The notes: generated by a model from the sequence alone, not told the origin. A stretch of DNA of 54,213 nt from Patulibacter medicamentivorans (GCF_000240225.1 NZ_AGUD01000299.1:1-54213), one strand, 5' to 3'; positions 34,719 through 42,614 are shown, counted from the first letter of the stretch. Numbers and translations: made by a program.

Positions 34719-35710
34719 CTGACGACGTGCAGCGCGCCGGGCCCGACGCCCAGCTCGGCGCTGGTCAGCTGGCCGGCGTAGTCGCCGTCGACCTGGAACG
34801 GCAGCGCGCGGTCGTCGGCGCTGCGAAGGGTGGCGGTGGTCAGGTCCCTGGCCGGGTGGACCGCGCGCGATCCGGTCACCTCGAGCCGCGGCACCAGCGC
34901 CCGGGCCATGATCCCGGGCATGATCGTCGGGCGGGTGTGGCGCAGGACCGCGCCGCTGATCCGACTCGAGTCGAGGGTGACGTCGTGCAGCAGCCGCACC
35001 GGCGAGCTGGCGAAGTAGGTGAACTCGCGGGCGTTCTGGAAGACGGCGGTCGCGCCCTCGAGCGCGGCGCCGTCCGGCAGCTCCAGCACCAGCCGCGGCG
35101 GGCGGACCGTGTAGTGCCGGAGGAAGGTCGACACCGCCACCGACGCGAAGAACCACGGCCCGAACCGCGCCTTGATCCGCGGGCGCGCGTCGACCCGCTT
35201 GACGACGTCGGCGTCGAGCCCGATCCCGGCGGCGAAGGTGAACCAGCGGTCGCCGATCCGGCCCAGGTCGACGGCACGCGGCTGCCAGCGGTCGGCGAGC
35301 GCGAGCACGTGCTCGGTGGCGTCGACCAGGTCGCTCGGCATCCCGATCAGCCGGTGGTAGACGTTGGTCGCGCCGCCCGGCAGCGGCACCAGCGGCACCC
35401 CGCTGTTCGCCAGGCCGTTGGCGACCTCGTTGACCGTCCCGTCGCCGCCGAGGGTCACGACCGCGTCGACGCCGGCCGCGACGGCCTGGCGCGCCAGCTC
35501 GGTCGCGTGCCCCGGCGCCTCGGTGTCGACGGCGGCGATCTCGTAGCGGTGGTCGAGCGCGTGGACGACGAGGCTGCGCAGGCGCGCGTTGGTGGTCGTC
35601 GCGTTCGGGTTGACGATCACCTGCAGCCGGCGCCGCTCGGTCGAGGTCAGCGCCGTGGCGGCAGGGGGCGACGAGGACTCCACGGAGGCGGACACGCAGA
35701 CTGGAGACAC
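34715..35710 (-). CDS. Diacylglycerol kinase family lipid kinase (YegS/BmrU-like)
   Basis: Phosphorylates a lipid such as diacylglycerol at the membrane. About 331 residues: VIVNPNATTTNARLR (phosphate-binding entry), DAVVTLGGDGTVNEVANGL (the GGDGT nucleotide motif), PLVPLPGGATNVYHRLIG (PxGxxN), FTFAAGIGLDADVVK and a C-terminal QVDGDYAG motif typical of the family. The start is uncertain: GTG 35710, 35695 and 35683 precede the kinase fold, and the frame runs open back to 35767. I prefer 35710 because farther upstream lies inverted-repeat and element-boundary sequence. Its promoter may have been displaced by the insertion next door. Confidence 0.85.
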   Translation of the reverse strand: MSPVCVSASVESSSPPAATALTSTERRRLQVIVNPNATTTNARLRSLVVHALDHRYEIAAVDTEAPGHATELARQAVAAGVDAVVTLGGDGTVNEVANGLANSGVPLVPLPGGATNVYHRLIGMPSDLVDATEHVLALADRWQPRAVDLGRIGDRWFTFAAGIGLDADVVKRVDARPRIKARFGPWFFASVAVSTFLRHYTVRPPRLVLELPDGAALEGATAVFQNAREFTYFASSPVRLLHDVTLDSSRISGAVLRHTRPTIMPGIMARALVPRLEVTGSRAVHPARDLTTATLRSADDRALPFQVDGDYAGQLTSAELGVGPGALHVVS

Positions 35711-35725
35711 CGCAGGCGTCCGTCC

Positions 35726-35754
35726 GTTACCCGCCGGATCGTGTGGCGGGTTAC
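35726..35754. repeat. Imperfect inverted repeat at the left boundary of the inserted region
   Basis: GTTACCCGCC (35726-35735) faces GGCGGGTTAC (35745-35754), 9 of 10 bp complementary. The inner CCGCCGGAT (35731-35739) recurs at 52275-52283 next to the first gene after the inserted region. Nine bases is too short to prove an attachment site. Confidence 0.3.
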
Positions 35755-35769
35755 GCAGCGTTCCCACGT

Positions 35770-35876
35770 ATGCCCTGGAGCCGGCACGCGGCCCCGTTCA
35801 GGGGGACGGTCCAGCAACGCTCGGTGACGCGCTGATGTGCGTGGAGCGTGCGTCTGGCAGGGCGGCCCGGCGATGA
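35770..35876 (+). other. Two overlapping micro-ORFs at the left edge of the element
   Basis: An ATG at 35770 opens 21 codons ending in TGATG at 35833-35837, whose ATG opens 13 codons ending in ATGA at 35873-35876, where the next gene starts. The chain of 1- and 4-nt overlaps resembles phage gene packing, but neither peptide is recognisable; they may be chance or the remains of a truncated gene. Confidence 0.25.
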
Positions 35877-36319
35877 CTGCCCCTTGCTCGATCGAGCGCA
35901 CCGAGCGGCTCCCTGGCGCGTGCTGTGCGCTGCCTGCTCCGCCCGACGCGCTTGACCTGTCGAGCGCGGAGCGGAGGGCCATTCGCGAGGAGCTGGTCAA
36001 GTGTCTGACGTGGAACGCGGGCGAGCTTCGTTCGCTCGTTGAGGGCCCTGCGAGTGACGCGCGCCAATGCACGTGGCACGCCAACGACACCATCGACGAG
36101 GCCACTTCGTTGCTCGCTGCGTTGCGCTTGCTGCGAGTCACCGAAGGGTCTCGCCGCAAGCGCACGATTCACGATCGCAACGCAATTGCACGCATCGGCG
36201 TTGTGGTCGACAACGCGAACGAGCTCGCGATGGCCGAGTGTCGACCCCTGAACGCGCGGCTACAGGCGGTCGGTGACCGATTGGGGATCTGGAGGACGGA
36301 CGATGAGCTGGACGACTGA
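35873..36319 (+). CDS. Phage-type hypothetical protein, paralog of the next gene
   Basis: A 148-residue soluble protein of unknown function, starting at ATG 35873. It has LSSAERRAIREELVKCL near residue 27 and, in the second half, DRNAIARIGVVVDNANELAMAECR. Both stretches align with the following gene (LTAAERDAVRRELTRHL and DLDVIERIAAAVDNARFRAED), so the two are tandem duplicates. Predicted mostly helical; no TM helix or catalytic motif seen. It overlaps the next gene by 17 nt. Confidence 0.6.
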   Translation: MTAPCSIERTERLPGACCALPAPPDALDLSSAERRAIREELVKCLTWNAGELRSLVEGPASDARQCTWHANDTIDEATSLLAALRLLRVTEGSRRKRTIHDRNAIARIGVVVDNANELAMAECRPLNARLQAVGDRLGIWRTDDELDD

Positions 36320-36761
36320 ACCCCACAGGCGCATCCCCGGCACGTACCGGCGCCTGCCGGCCCTCGCGTGGGCCCTTCCGCTCACCGCTGCCGAACGCGA
36401 CGCGGTGCGACGAGAGCTCACGCGGCACCTCAGCGAGTTGTCCGACAGCCTGCTGCGCATGGGATGCCTCTCTCCGGACCTTTCCGAGGAGGAGAGGCAC
36501 CTCTGGGCGACCGAGGCGATCGAGGGCGCCAGATCGACGCTCAACGCGCTTGAGGCGCTCGGGCACTCCGACACGGATGCGTGTGAGCGCACGGTGACGG
36601 ACCTAGATGTCATCGAACGCATCGCGGCAGCAGTCGACAATGCCCGCTTCCGAGCGGAAGACGACGGCAAGGAACTGGGCGAGGCACTCACCTGGGTCGC
36701 CGACCGGCTGGAGCTCGAACGAGTCGTCGACCTTGGACACGCAGCGGAGGGGACCCCATGA
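36303..36761 (+). CDS. Phage-type hypothetical protein, paralog of the previous gene
   Basis: A 152-residue helical protein of unknown function. ATG 36303 is preferred because GGAGGA at 36291-36296 precedes it by 6 nt. Conserved with its neighbour are the N-terminal LTAAERDAVRREL helix and the VIERIAAAVDNARFR-GKELGEALTWVADRLEL helices. It overlaps the HGG-motif gene by 4 nt (ATGA). Position at the left end, before packaging-type genes, is typical of small accessory or DNA-packaging-associated genes, but no function can be given. Confidence 0.65.
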   Translation: MSWTTEPHRRIPGTYRRLPALAWALPLTAAERDAVRRELTRHLSELSDSLLRMGCLSPDLSEEERHLWATEAIEGARSTLNALEALGHSDTDACERTVTDLDVIERIAAAVDNARFRAEDDGKELGEALTWVADRLELERVVDLGHAAEGTP

Positions 36762-37051
36762 AGGCCGCTAGCTTTGGCTCACCCCATGGAGCGGTGCCGC
36801 TCGGTGTGACATGCCGAGCGAAAGCCAAGAGCACCGGAAAGCGGTGCAAGCTCACCGCTATTCCGGGAGGAACGGTGTGTCGGCGGCATGGCGGCGGGGC
36901 GCCGCAGGTGCGTCAGGCGGCAGCGCGGCGTCTCGCACTCTCTGCGGCCTACGTCGCGGCCGCGGACCTCGGCCTGCCAGTTCGAGACCCCACCGATGGC
37001 GAGCGCGCGGCAGCGAGGGGATACCGCCAGTTGAGGGAGCGCCCGCTGTGA
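36758..37051 (+). CDS. HGG-motif small zinc-binding phage protein
   Basis: A 97-residue basic protein. Cys19, Cys30, Cys41 and His44 with the sequence TGKRCKLTAIPGGTVCRRHGG form a knuckle found in many small actinophage and actinobacterial proteins (HGGxxPxV type), here continuing as GAPQVRQAAARRLAL. Such genes usually sit beside the terminase. Overlaps of 4 nt on both sides put it in one translational unit with its neighbours. Role probably nucleic-acid binding, unproven. Confidence 0.65.
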   Translation: MKAASFGSPHGAVPLGVTCRAKAKSTGKRCKLTAIPGGTVCRRHGGGAPQVRQAAARRLALSAAYVAAADLGLPVRDPTDGERAAARGYRQLRERPL

Positions 37052-37308
37052 CCGGTCGCCCGTCCGCGCTGACGGCAGATCGCGCGTTGGTGACCTCGCG
37101 CGTCGAGTCGGGATACCGCGAGTTTCGCGAGGCCCTTGCGCGCGCGAGGCGGCCACGGCCGAGGTCGACCGCGATGCGGCAGCTAACGGGCAGCATCCCC
37201 AGAACGCCTATCGCGACTGCGTGTGGTGTCGCGGTTCTCGACGCAAACGCACGCTGCGCGCACAGGCCTCGAAGAACGTCCGCCACCCACGCGAGGATGA
37301 ACCCGTGA
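37048..37308 (+). CDS. Short phage protein with overlapping -1 frame running into the tape-measure start
   Basis: An 86-residue product from GTG 37048 begins VTGRPSALTADRALV, a GRPxxLT start like terminase small subunits. The -1 frame is open throughout and ends at TGA 37341-37343, which overlaps the tape-measure ATG (TGATG); it encodes a plausible stretch AYRDCVWCRGSRRKRTLRAQ. Two readings are possible: a tail-assembly-chaperone pair made by -1 frameshifting (a CCCC run at 37197-37200 is a weak slip site; no classic heptamer), or a scar where packaging, capsid and tail genes were deleted. Confidence 0.5.
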   Translation: MTGRPSALTADRALVTSRVESGYREFREALARARRPRPRSTAMRQLTGSIPRTPIATACGVAVLDANARCAHRPRRTSATHARMNP

Positions 37309-37342
37309 GCAACTCTCGATTACCAGCTCAGGACGGCTGCTG

Positions 37343-39238
37343 ATGGCGACCGCTGACGAGGTGCTGATCCGCGTCCGAGTCGGGGGCGGCAAGGCGGCGG
37401 CCAGGGAGGTCAGAGGCGTCGAGGCGTCGGTCACCAGCCTGGGAAGGTCGACGTCCCGCACCGGGACGATCATGGGCGGCGCGTTTGGTCAGGTCCGCAG
37501 GACCACCGCTGGGTTAGGTTCAGATCTTCGTCGCGCGGCCGGCGGCGTGGCGAAGTTCGTTGCCGCAGCTGGGGCGCTGACCAGCACGGGCATGGCGGTT
37601 GAGGCGGCCCGTACTGGAGCCGCGTACAACCAGATGCAGGATCGCCAGGAGGTTGCCTTCGCGACGATGTTGCGGTCCGAGTCGAAGGCCGCGGTTCTGA
37701 TGAAGGACATTCAGGCTCTTGCGCTCGACTCGCCGGTGCTGGACCCCGGAACCACTGGCGAGGCCGTCCAGAGGCTCCTCAACGCAGGCTTGGATATCGC
37801 GAAGGTGCTGCCACTCGTTAAGACGCTTGGCGACGCATCTGCGGCGTCCGGAAAGGCGATCACTGAGGTCATGCCGCAGGCGGCGCTTGCGCTGGGCCAG
37901 GTGGTCTCTCGAGGAGCGCTTCAAGCGGAGGAGCTGAACCAGCTGACTGACTCGGTCGGGGTCAACCGCCGAGCCTTGGCGAAGGAGCTTGGCTACACGT
38001 CGGCGGAGTTCGCCAAGGTGATGCAGTCGGGCCAGATCAGCGCCGAGCAGGCGCTGCCGGCAATCGAGCGCACGTTGCAGCTGACCTCGAAGGGGGCCGC
38101 AAGGCGCCTTTCGAAGAAGACCGAGGGCCAGGTCGGGCAGCTTCGCGAAGTTCTCGCGAAGCAGTTGGGGCAGCTCACGCGGCCGTGGTACGACGCGGCC
38201 GGCCGTACCGCTGGTGGTGTCGCGAAGATCCTCCAGCGCAAGGATCTCTCGACCGACCAGCGGGTGAGGCTGTCGTTCGACGTCGCCAAGAAGGAGTTCG
38301 GCCCGCTGATTCGCAACGCGCGCAAGGCGTTCAAGGACGCTGGGGTCGGAAAGTGGATTGCGGATGGTGTCGAGGAGCAGACGCCGAAGATCATCACGGC
38401 GGTCGCGAACGCCTTAGCGTCCGCCGCTCCGCGCGCTGCCGAGGCGTTCGTCAGGGGGTTCGTCAGCATGGGCCCGTGGGGCCAGTTGCTCACGGTGGCG
38501 TTCTTGTGGCGACGGCTTCGCCTGCCGTTCTTGTCGGTCGGACAGCGCGCTGGCACCGCGCTGGTGGACAGCATTGGCGCGTCCGCCTCGAAGCGGATGC
38601 CGGGCCTGGGCCGTCGCCTGGGTCGACTGATGGGGCCGGCCTTCGCTATCGCAGCTGGCGTGCTGATCGCCAACAAGCTCGACAGCGCTATCCAGGGCAA
38701 CATCGATGCGCAGTACGCCGCGGAGACCGATCCGCGAGTTCGCAAGTTGCGCGGTCAGGCGAACGACGCACGGAAGCGTGCTGGGGGCCGCAGGGGACTG
38801 AAGTCTGCCTACGACCGCTGGAAGGCCGACAACCCGGATCTCGAGCGCGAGATGCGTGCCGAGCAGCGCCGTAACGGCGGGGCGCTGAGCGACAAGATGG
38901 CCAGGAAGCTCCTCGCATCACAGATGCCTGGGTTCGTCTGGAACGGTAAGCGTGCCGGCGCCAAGTACCTTCGCGCGCGAGCGACCGGTGGCACGACTGG
39001 TCGCGATGAACAGACGCTCGTTGGCGAGCGTGGGCCTGAGCTCGCGGTCTTTCCGAAGGGGACGCGGATCAACCCCGCCCAGCATCCTGCGACGAAGCGC
39101 GCGGTCCGTGAGCGCCAGGGTCGCGCTGCGCCGCTGGGTGGCCGGACGGTCGTGGTGCATACGCAGGTTCGGCTGGACAAGCGAGTTCTGCTGGACGCGG
39201 TGAAGGAAGCAAACGAGGTGGTCGAGCTTGCACGCTAG
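37343..39238 (+). CDS. Phage tail tape-measure protein
   Basis: Sets tail length and is ejected with the DNA in siphoviruses. 631 residues: an N-terminal VLIRVRVGGGKAAAREV start, a helical scaffold with the tape-measure segment QEVAFATMLRSESKAAVLMKDIQ and DAVQ-type repeat of LLNAGLDIAKVLPLVKTLGD, hydrophobic stretches around residues 365-395 and 425-445 (FAIAAGVLIANKL), and the usual C-terminal LVGERGPELAVFPKGTRI. It is short for a tape measure, implying a short tail or loss of internal repeats. ATG 37343 overlaps the upstream -1-frame stop. Confidence 0.87.
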   Translation: MATADEVLIRVRVGGGKAAAREVRGVEASVTSLGRSTSRTGTIMGGAFGQVRRTTAGLGSDLRRAAGGVAKFVAAAGALTSTGMAVEAARTGAAYNQMQDRQEVAFATMLRSESKAAVLMKDIQALALDSPVLDPGTTGEAVQRLLNAGLDIAKVLPLVKTLGDASAASGKAITEVMPQAALALGQVVSRGALQAEELNQLTDSVGVNRRALAKELGYTSAEFAKVMQSGQISAEQALPAIERTLQLTSKGAARRLSKKTEGQVGQLREVLAKQLGQLTRPWYDAAGRTAGGVAKILQRKDLSTDQRVRLSFDVAKKEFGPLIRNARKAFKDAGVGKWIADGVEEQTPKIITAVANALASAAPRAAEAFVRGFVSMGPWGQLLTVAFLWRRLRLPFLSVGQRAGTALVDSIGASASKRMPGLGRRLGRLMGPAFAIAAGVLIANKLDSAIQGNIDAQYAAETDPRVRKLRGQANDARKRAGGRRGLKSAYDRWKADNPDLEREMRAEQRRNGGALSDKMARKLLASQMPGFVWNGKRAGAKYLRARATGGTTGRDEQTLVGERGPELAVFPKGTRINPAQHPATKRAVRERQGRAAPLGGRTVVVHTQVRLDKRVLLDAVKEANEVVELAR

Positions 39239-39358
39239 TCCTGTGCCGTCCGTTAGCTCGCTGTCAACGGCACCTGGACCGTCCAGCCAGCTTGGGACTG
39301 GCGCCAAGGCCGTGTCATCAAGTGTCGAGACGCACTCGGCACGCACAAGGGGTCCTGA

Positions 39359-39841
39359 ATGCAGTTAGAGATCTCGGTTCTCGGCGAGGCACCCGTGATG
39401 CGGATGCTTGGTCGGGTGAAGCACGACCTCGGGGACATGGAGGAAGCGTGGGGGCCTATCGCCTCGATCTTGCGCGAGGCGACCAAGCGTCAGTTCCAGT
39501 CCGAGGGCCAGTACGGATCTGGCGGATGGGCTCCGCTTGCTCCAGCGACTCTGGCGGCGAAACGCGCGAAGGGGCTGCCGCCAGACGTTCTCCAGGCGAC
39601 GGGGCGAATGCTCGATTCATTGACGAACCAGCGGAGTCCCGACCACGTTGAGCGGGTCCACGGCGACCTGCTGGAGTGGGGCACCGCAGTGCCGTACGCG
39701 TTCCTGCACCAGCGCGGCACGTCCAAGATGCCGCGCCGTCGGCCCGTCGAACCGCCTGAGAGCGTCCGCCGGGAGATCGTGCAGGCGATCCAACGTCGGG
39801 TGCTGGCAAACGAGTCGCACATCATGGGGAGAAGCATCTGA
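39359..39841 (+). CDS. Phage tail completion / virion morphogenesis protein (Mu gpG-like)
   Basis: A 160-residue protein. QFQSEGQYGSGGWAPLAPAT, LAAKRAKGLPPDVLQATGRMLDSL and GTAVPYAFLHQRGTSKMPRR are the characteristic blocks of the virion morphogenesis (tail completion S) family. About 120 nt separate it from the tape measure; they hold only a low-complexity Ser-rich frame. Its stop overlaps the next ATG by 1 nt (TGATG). It is found here after rather than before the tape measure, which is not the usual order. Confidence 0.78.
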   Translation: MQLEISVLGEAPVMRMLGRVKHDLGDMEEAWGPIASILREATKRQFQSEGQYGSGGWAPLAPATLAAKRAKGLPPDVLQATGRMLDSLTNQRSPDHVERVHGDLLEWGTAVPYAFLHQRGTSKMPRRRPVEPPESVRREIVQAIQRRVLANESHIMGRSI

Positions 39842-41850
39842 TGGCGGTCACGATCTCGTCCCGAAGGAAGCCGAAGAAGGCCGTCACGGCAAAGCCGTGG
39901 CTGAGGCTGCCTGTTCGCCCACAGGCCACGGACGAGGACGTCGTCCGCCTCTACCGACCCAAGGCGAAGGGTGGCCACGAGCTCGTCGCAGAGGTCACGG
40001 AGCAGGCCACGAGCCTGCCGGTAGAGCTTGACCTAGATGCGGCGGCGACAGTCACGATCGCGGTCGCCGATCCGGCGGGCGCTGGCACGCTGCGCGTCCT
40101 ACTCGACGCCAACGAGGACCAGCTACTCGACGGCATCGACGTGCGCTGGCGCCGCGTCTGGTGGCGCCTTGCACGGATCGACCGGGCAGATGACGGGTGG
40201 ACACTCACCTGCGAGGACCGCGTGGCGGCGTGGATGCGGGAGCACGACCGACCGGTGAAGGAGTCGCGACGCAAGACGACCCGTGCCGAGTTCGTGTACC
40301 GGCTCGTTCGGGCCGTCAAGAAGGGCGGCGGCATCGCCACCTACATTCCCGAGCTCCACGACAAGCAGCGGATCGCCGAGCCTGAAGAGCCGAAGACCAA
40401 GAAGGACGCTGCCAAGGCCGTGAAGTCGTCCGCGCCGGCAATCTCAGGATGGGGCCCTGCCGCGTCGAAGGTGAAGGTGAAGCGCCGCCTCGCGAACAGC
40501 GCGCAGCTGCGCTGTCTCGATGCTGTGCTCACGGAGGCGCATCGGTTAGAGGCTTCGCGGCGTGTGCTGATCGCGGTCGTGATGTGCGTGACTCAGGAGA
40601 CGAATGCCGGCCTCGAGATCGGTGGCAACAGCATCGCCCCCGATGTTCGCGGCCCGTTCCAGCAGCGCACGAACGCACAGTCCGGGTGGACGCGCAGCGT
40701 GAGGTCCGCGATGGACCCAACCGCGTCGTGCAAGCGGTTCCTGACTGGTGGCGACAGGGGCGCTCCGGGCTGGAAGCAGAAGCATGGCAGCGTCCGAAAC
40801 GGCTCTGGCAATCTCGGGCAGATGGTCGACGCGGTCCAGGTCGCCAACACTCCCGGCGCCTTCGGCCAGTGGGAGGCGGAAGCAACTCGCACGGTCGCTC
40901 TTTGGCTTGAGCGCAACTCCGATGTGGGAGCGGAGTCGTCCGATAGTGACACGGCCACGGCGTCCTACTACAAGGCGCAGTACGCGTTCCGCACCGGCGC
41001 CGCCGGCAACAAGACGCGATCCAACTACTGGGACGCCACGGGCCAGCTTGCCGAGGAGGTCAACTGGCATCGCTGGGCGTGCGCGAACACCATCAGCTAC
41101 GCATCCGACAACGAGTTGATCCGCGGCACCCCGGTCATGTCGATCTCGCGCGAGATGACCGAGGCGCACGGCCTCACCTGGTCGTGGGATCACCGACGTG
41201 AGGCGTCAGAGCTCGTCGTGGAGATCGCCCTGAAGGACACCTGGTCGCTGATGCCGGGCATGGTTGTGATGGTCGACGACGAGGGGCCGGTGGACGGCCG
41301 CTGGATCGTTCAAACGGTCCGTATCGATTCGACGACATCGAACATCGCTGAGGTCACCTTGCGCCGTCGCGGCGCGAAGAAGCTCGAGCCGGCCCCGCAG
41401 CTGCGGCAGCGGGATACGACGAGCACGATCGGCGGGAAGACGTCGTATGGCGCCAGCAGCAAGGTCGTGCGGAACCCCGCCGGCTCACCGAAGCGCATCA
41501 TCGACGAAATCGTGCTGCCGGTCGCACGGAAGCACGGGATTGACGTGACGGCGGCATCGGTGGCTGCCGCGAACGCGCGGCACGGGGCGACATTGGGCGG
41601 CAACCGCTCGGACCACCAGGGGCCGCCGTCGGACGCCTGGGCCGCCGACATGTCGAACGGGTCGAGCCCAACGCCGCAGATGGATGCGCTCGCTCGTGAG
41701 CTCGGCCAGATGTTCAAGATGCAATGGAAGGGCTCCGGCACGGTCAACAGCACCTATGGCGGGTACCGCTTCCAAATGCTGTACCGCATGTCCAGCGCCC
41801 AAGCCGGCAACCACTTCAACCACGTCCATTTCGGGGTCCGCCGGGTCTAG
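39841..41850 (+). CDS. Phage tail hub protein with lytic-transglycosylase-like and M15-peptidase-like regions
   Basis: A 669-residue baseplate/tail-tip protein. Residues ~1-165 look like a hub/late-control region (RVLLDANEDQLLDGIDVRWRR). Residues ~215-345 resemble a lysozyme-like domain: VLIAVVMCVTQETNAGLEIG, GPFQQR and MDPTASCKRFLTGG. A second hub-like segment (~430-520) follows, and the C-terminus (from ~540) has SDHQGPPSDAWAADMSNG and QAGNHFNHVHFGVRRV, the metal-ligand pattern of D,D-carboxypeptidase-like M15 enzymes. It would cut peptidoglycan during DNA entry. Convergent with the secreted-protein gene. Confidence 0.75.
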   Translation: MAVTISSRRKPKKAVTAKPWLRLPVRPQATDEDVVRLYRPKAKGGHELVAEVTEQATSLPVELDLDAAATVTIAVADPAGAGTLRVLLDANEDQLLDGIDVRWRRVWWRLARIDRADDGWTLTCEDRVAAWMREHDRPVKESRRKTTRAEFVYRLVRAVKKGGGIATYIPELHDKQRIAEPEEPKTKKDAAKAVKSSAPAISGWGPAASKVKVKRRLANSAQLRCLDAVLTEAHRLEASRRVLIAVVMCVTQETNAGLEIGGNSIAPDVRGPFQQRTNAQSGWTRSVRSAMDPTASCKRFLTGGDRGAPGWKQKHGSVRNGSGNLGQMVDAVQVANTPGAFGQWEAEATRTVALWLERNSDVGAESSDSDTATASYYKAQYAFRTGAAGNKTRSNYWDATGQLAEEVNWHRWACANTISYASDNELIRGTPVMSISREMTEAHGLTWSWDHRREASELVVEIALKDTWSLMPGMVVMVDDEGPVDGRWIVQTVRIDSTTSNIAEVTLRRRGAKKLEPAPQLRQRDTTSTIGGKTSYGASSKVVRNPAGSPKRIIDEIVLPVARKHGIDVTAASVAAANARHGATLGGNRSDHQGPPSDAWAADMSNGSSPTPQMDALARELGQMFKMQWKGSGTVNSTYGGYRFQMLYRMSSAQAGNHFNHVHFGVRRV

Positions 41851-41875
41851 CCGCCCCGGAGCGCCCGAGGCGCCG

Positions 41876-42214
41876 CTACTCGCCGTACTCGGCGTTCCAG
41901 GCCATCAGTGTGCGCCCTCGGCGAGCGCACTCAGCGGTTCTTCCGCCGTAGTCGTAGATGGTCCAGCGGCATCGCCACCCGCTGATCGTCGTCTTGGCAC
42001 CGTTGGGCATCGCCTGATCAAACGTCATACGAAGCCGCTTACGGGCGCCGGCACAGTGAGGCAAGGGGCGCCCAAACGTTCGAACGGAGTAGCGCTCGCC
42101 GACGACGACGATCGGGGCGCAGGTGCGGCGCTTGGCAGGGGCCTCGGCTGAGACAGGGTCGGCCACGCCGGCCACGAGCAGCGAAGTGAGGGCCACGGCG
42201 AACAATCTGCGCAC
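41876..42214 (-). CDS. Small secreted protein with signal peptide
   Basis: A 112-residue protein starting at GTG 42214, 7 nt after a minus-strand TAGGAT box. The N-terminus is a clear signal peptide (VRRLFAVALTSLLVAGVADP, cleavage probably after AxA-like VSAEA). The mature ~85 residues are basic with four Cys and several Trp/Tyr (CRWTIYDYGGRTAECARRG), suggesting disulfides. It is the only leftward gene of the left element and could be a lysogenic-conversion factor expressed from the prophage. No family recognised. Confidence 0.7.
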   Translation of the reverse strand: MRRLFAVALTSLLVAGVADPVSAEAPAKRRTCAPIVVVGERYSVRTFGRPLPHCAGARKRLRMTFDQAMPNGAKTTISGWRCRWTIYDYGGRTAECARRGRTLMAWNAEYGE

Positions 42215-42221
42215 GCCGATG

Positions 42222-42231
42222 ATCCTAGACT
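42222..42231. promoter_or_regulatory. Overlapping divergent -10 boxes
   Basis: ATCCTA (42222-42227) reads TAGGAT on the minus strand, 7 nt before GTG 42214. TAGACT (42226-42231) reads rightward and overlaps it by two bases. Confidence 0.4.
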
Positions 42232-42263
42232 GAAGCGCTGCGCCCGAAGCACTAGATTGGGCC

Positions 42264-42338
42264 GTGCGGGGACGCTCGCTGGGGCGCCTGCACCCATTCC
42301 ACCGGAGTGGGCACCATCCGAGAAGGAAAGCGCCGTGA
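42264..42338 (+). CDS. Possible 24-residue leaderless leader peptide
   Basis: GTG 42264 lies 5 nt after a TAGATT box (42253-42258) and opens a 24-codon frame rich in Arg and His (VRGRSLGRLHPFHRSG...). Its TGA overlaps the GTG of the next gene (GTGA, 42335-42338), so its translation would couple to that gene. Existence as a real peptide is inferred from this promoter and overlap only. Confidence 0.35.
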   Translation: MRGRSLGRLHPFHRSGHHPRRKAP

Positions 42339-42613
42339 GCACTGAGAAGATCCACGCACTACTCCGCGAGCACGCATCGGCCAGCCTCATGGTCGCGAAG
42401 GGCGGCCACCGCGCGCTGCGGTACGGCGACATTGCGGACCACCGCATCGGTGAGCAAACCGTTGCGAGGGAGGTCATCGCGCTCGGTGGCAGCTACGAGC
42501 ACTACGAGATCCCGACATCCCGTGGGCTGATGGCCGGGCAGAACCTCGTCGCTCCCACGGGCCCGCGCCAGGAGGTTGTCTTCCAGGTTCCAGAGTCCTT
42601 CTTCGCGGACTAG
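42335..42613 (+). CDS. Small hypothetical protein
   Basis: A 92-residue soluble protein, GTG 42335, preceded by GAAGGAAA. Sequence shows an N-terminal helix (STEKIHALLREHASASLMVAKGG) and a C-terminal acidic end (VPESFFAD). No known domain recognised. It lies between the tail module and the xis/integrase region, where phages carry immunity or lysogeny genes. The 3' end abuts a degraded xis fragment. Confidence 0.55.
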   Translation: MSTEKIHALLREHASASLMVAKGGHRALRYGDIADHRIGEQTVAREVIALGGSYEHYEIPTSRGLMAGQNLVAPTGPRQEVVFQVPESFFAD

Positions 42614-42614
42614 T

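Noticed and set aside
39239-39358. Ser-rich 46-codon frame between tape measure and tail completion genes
   Set aside because: It needs a TTG start inside the tape-measure gene, has no Shine-Dalgarno site, and has low-complexity composition.
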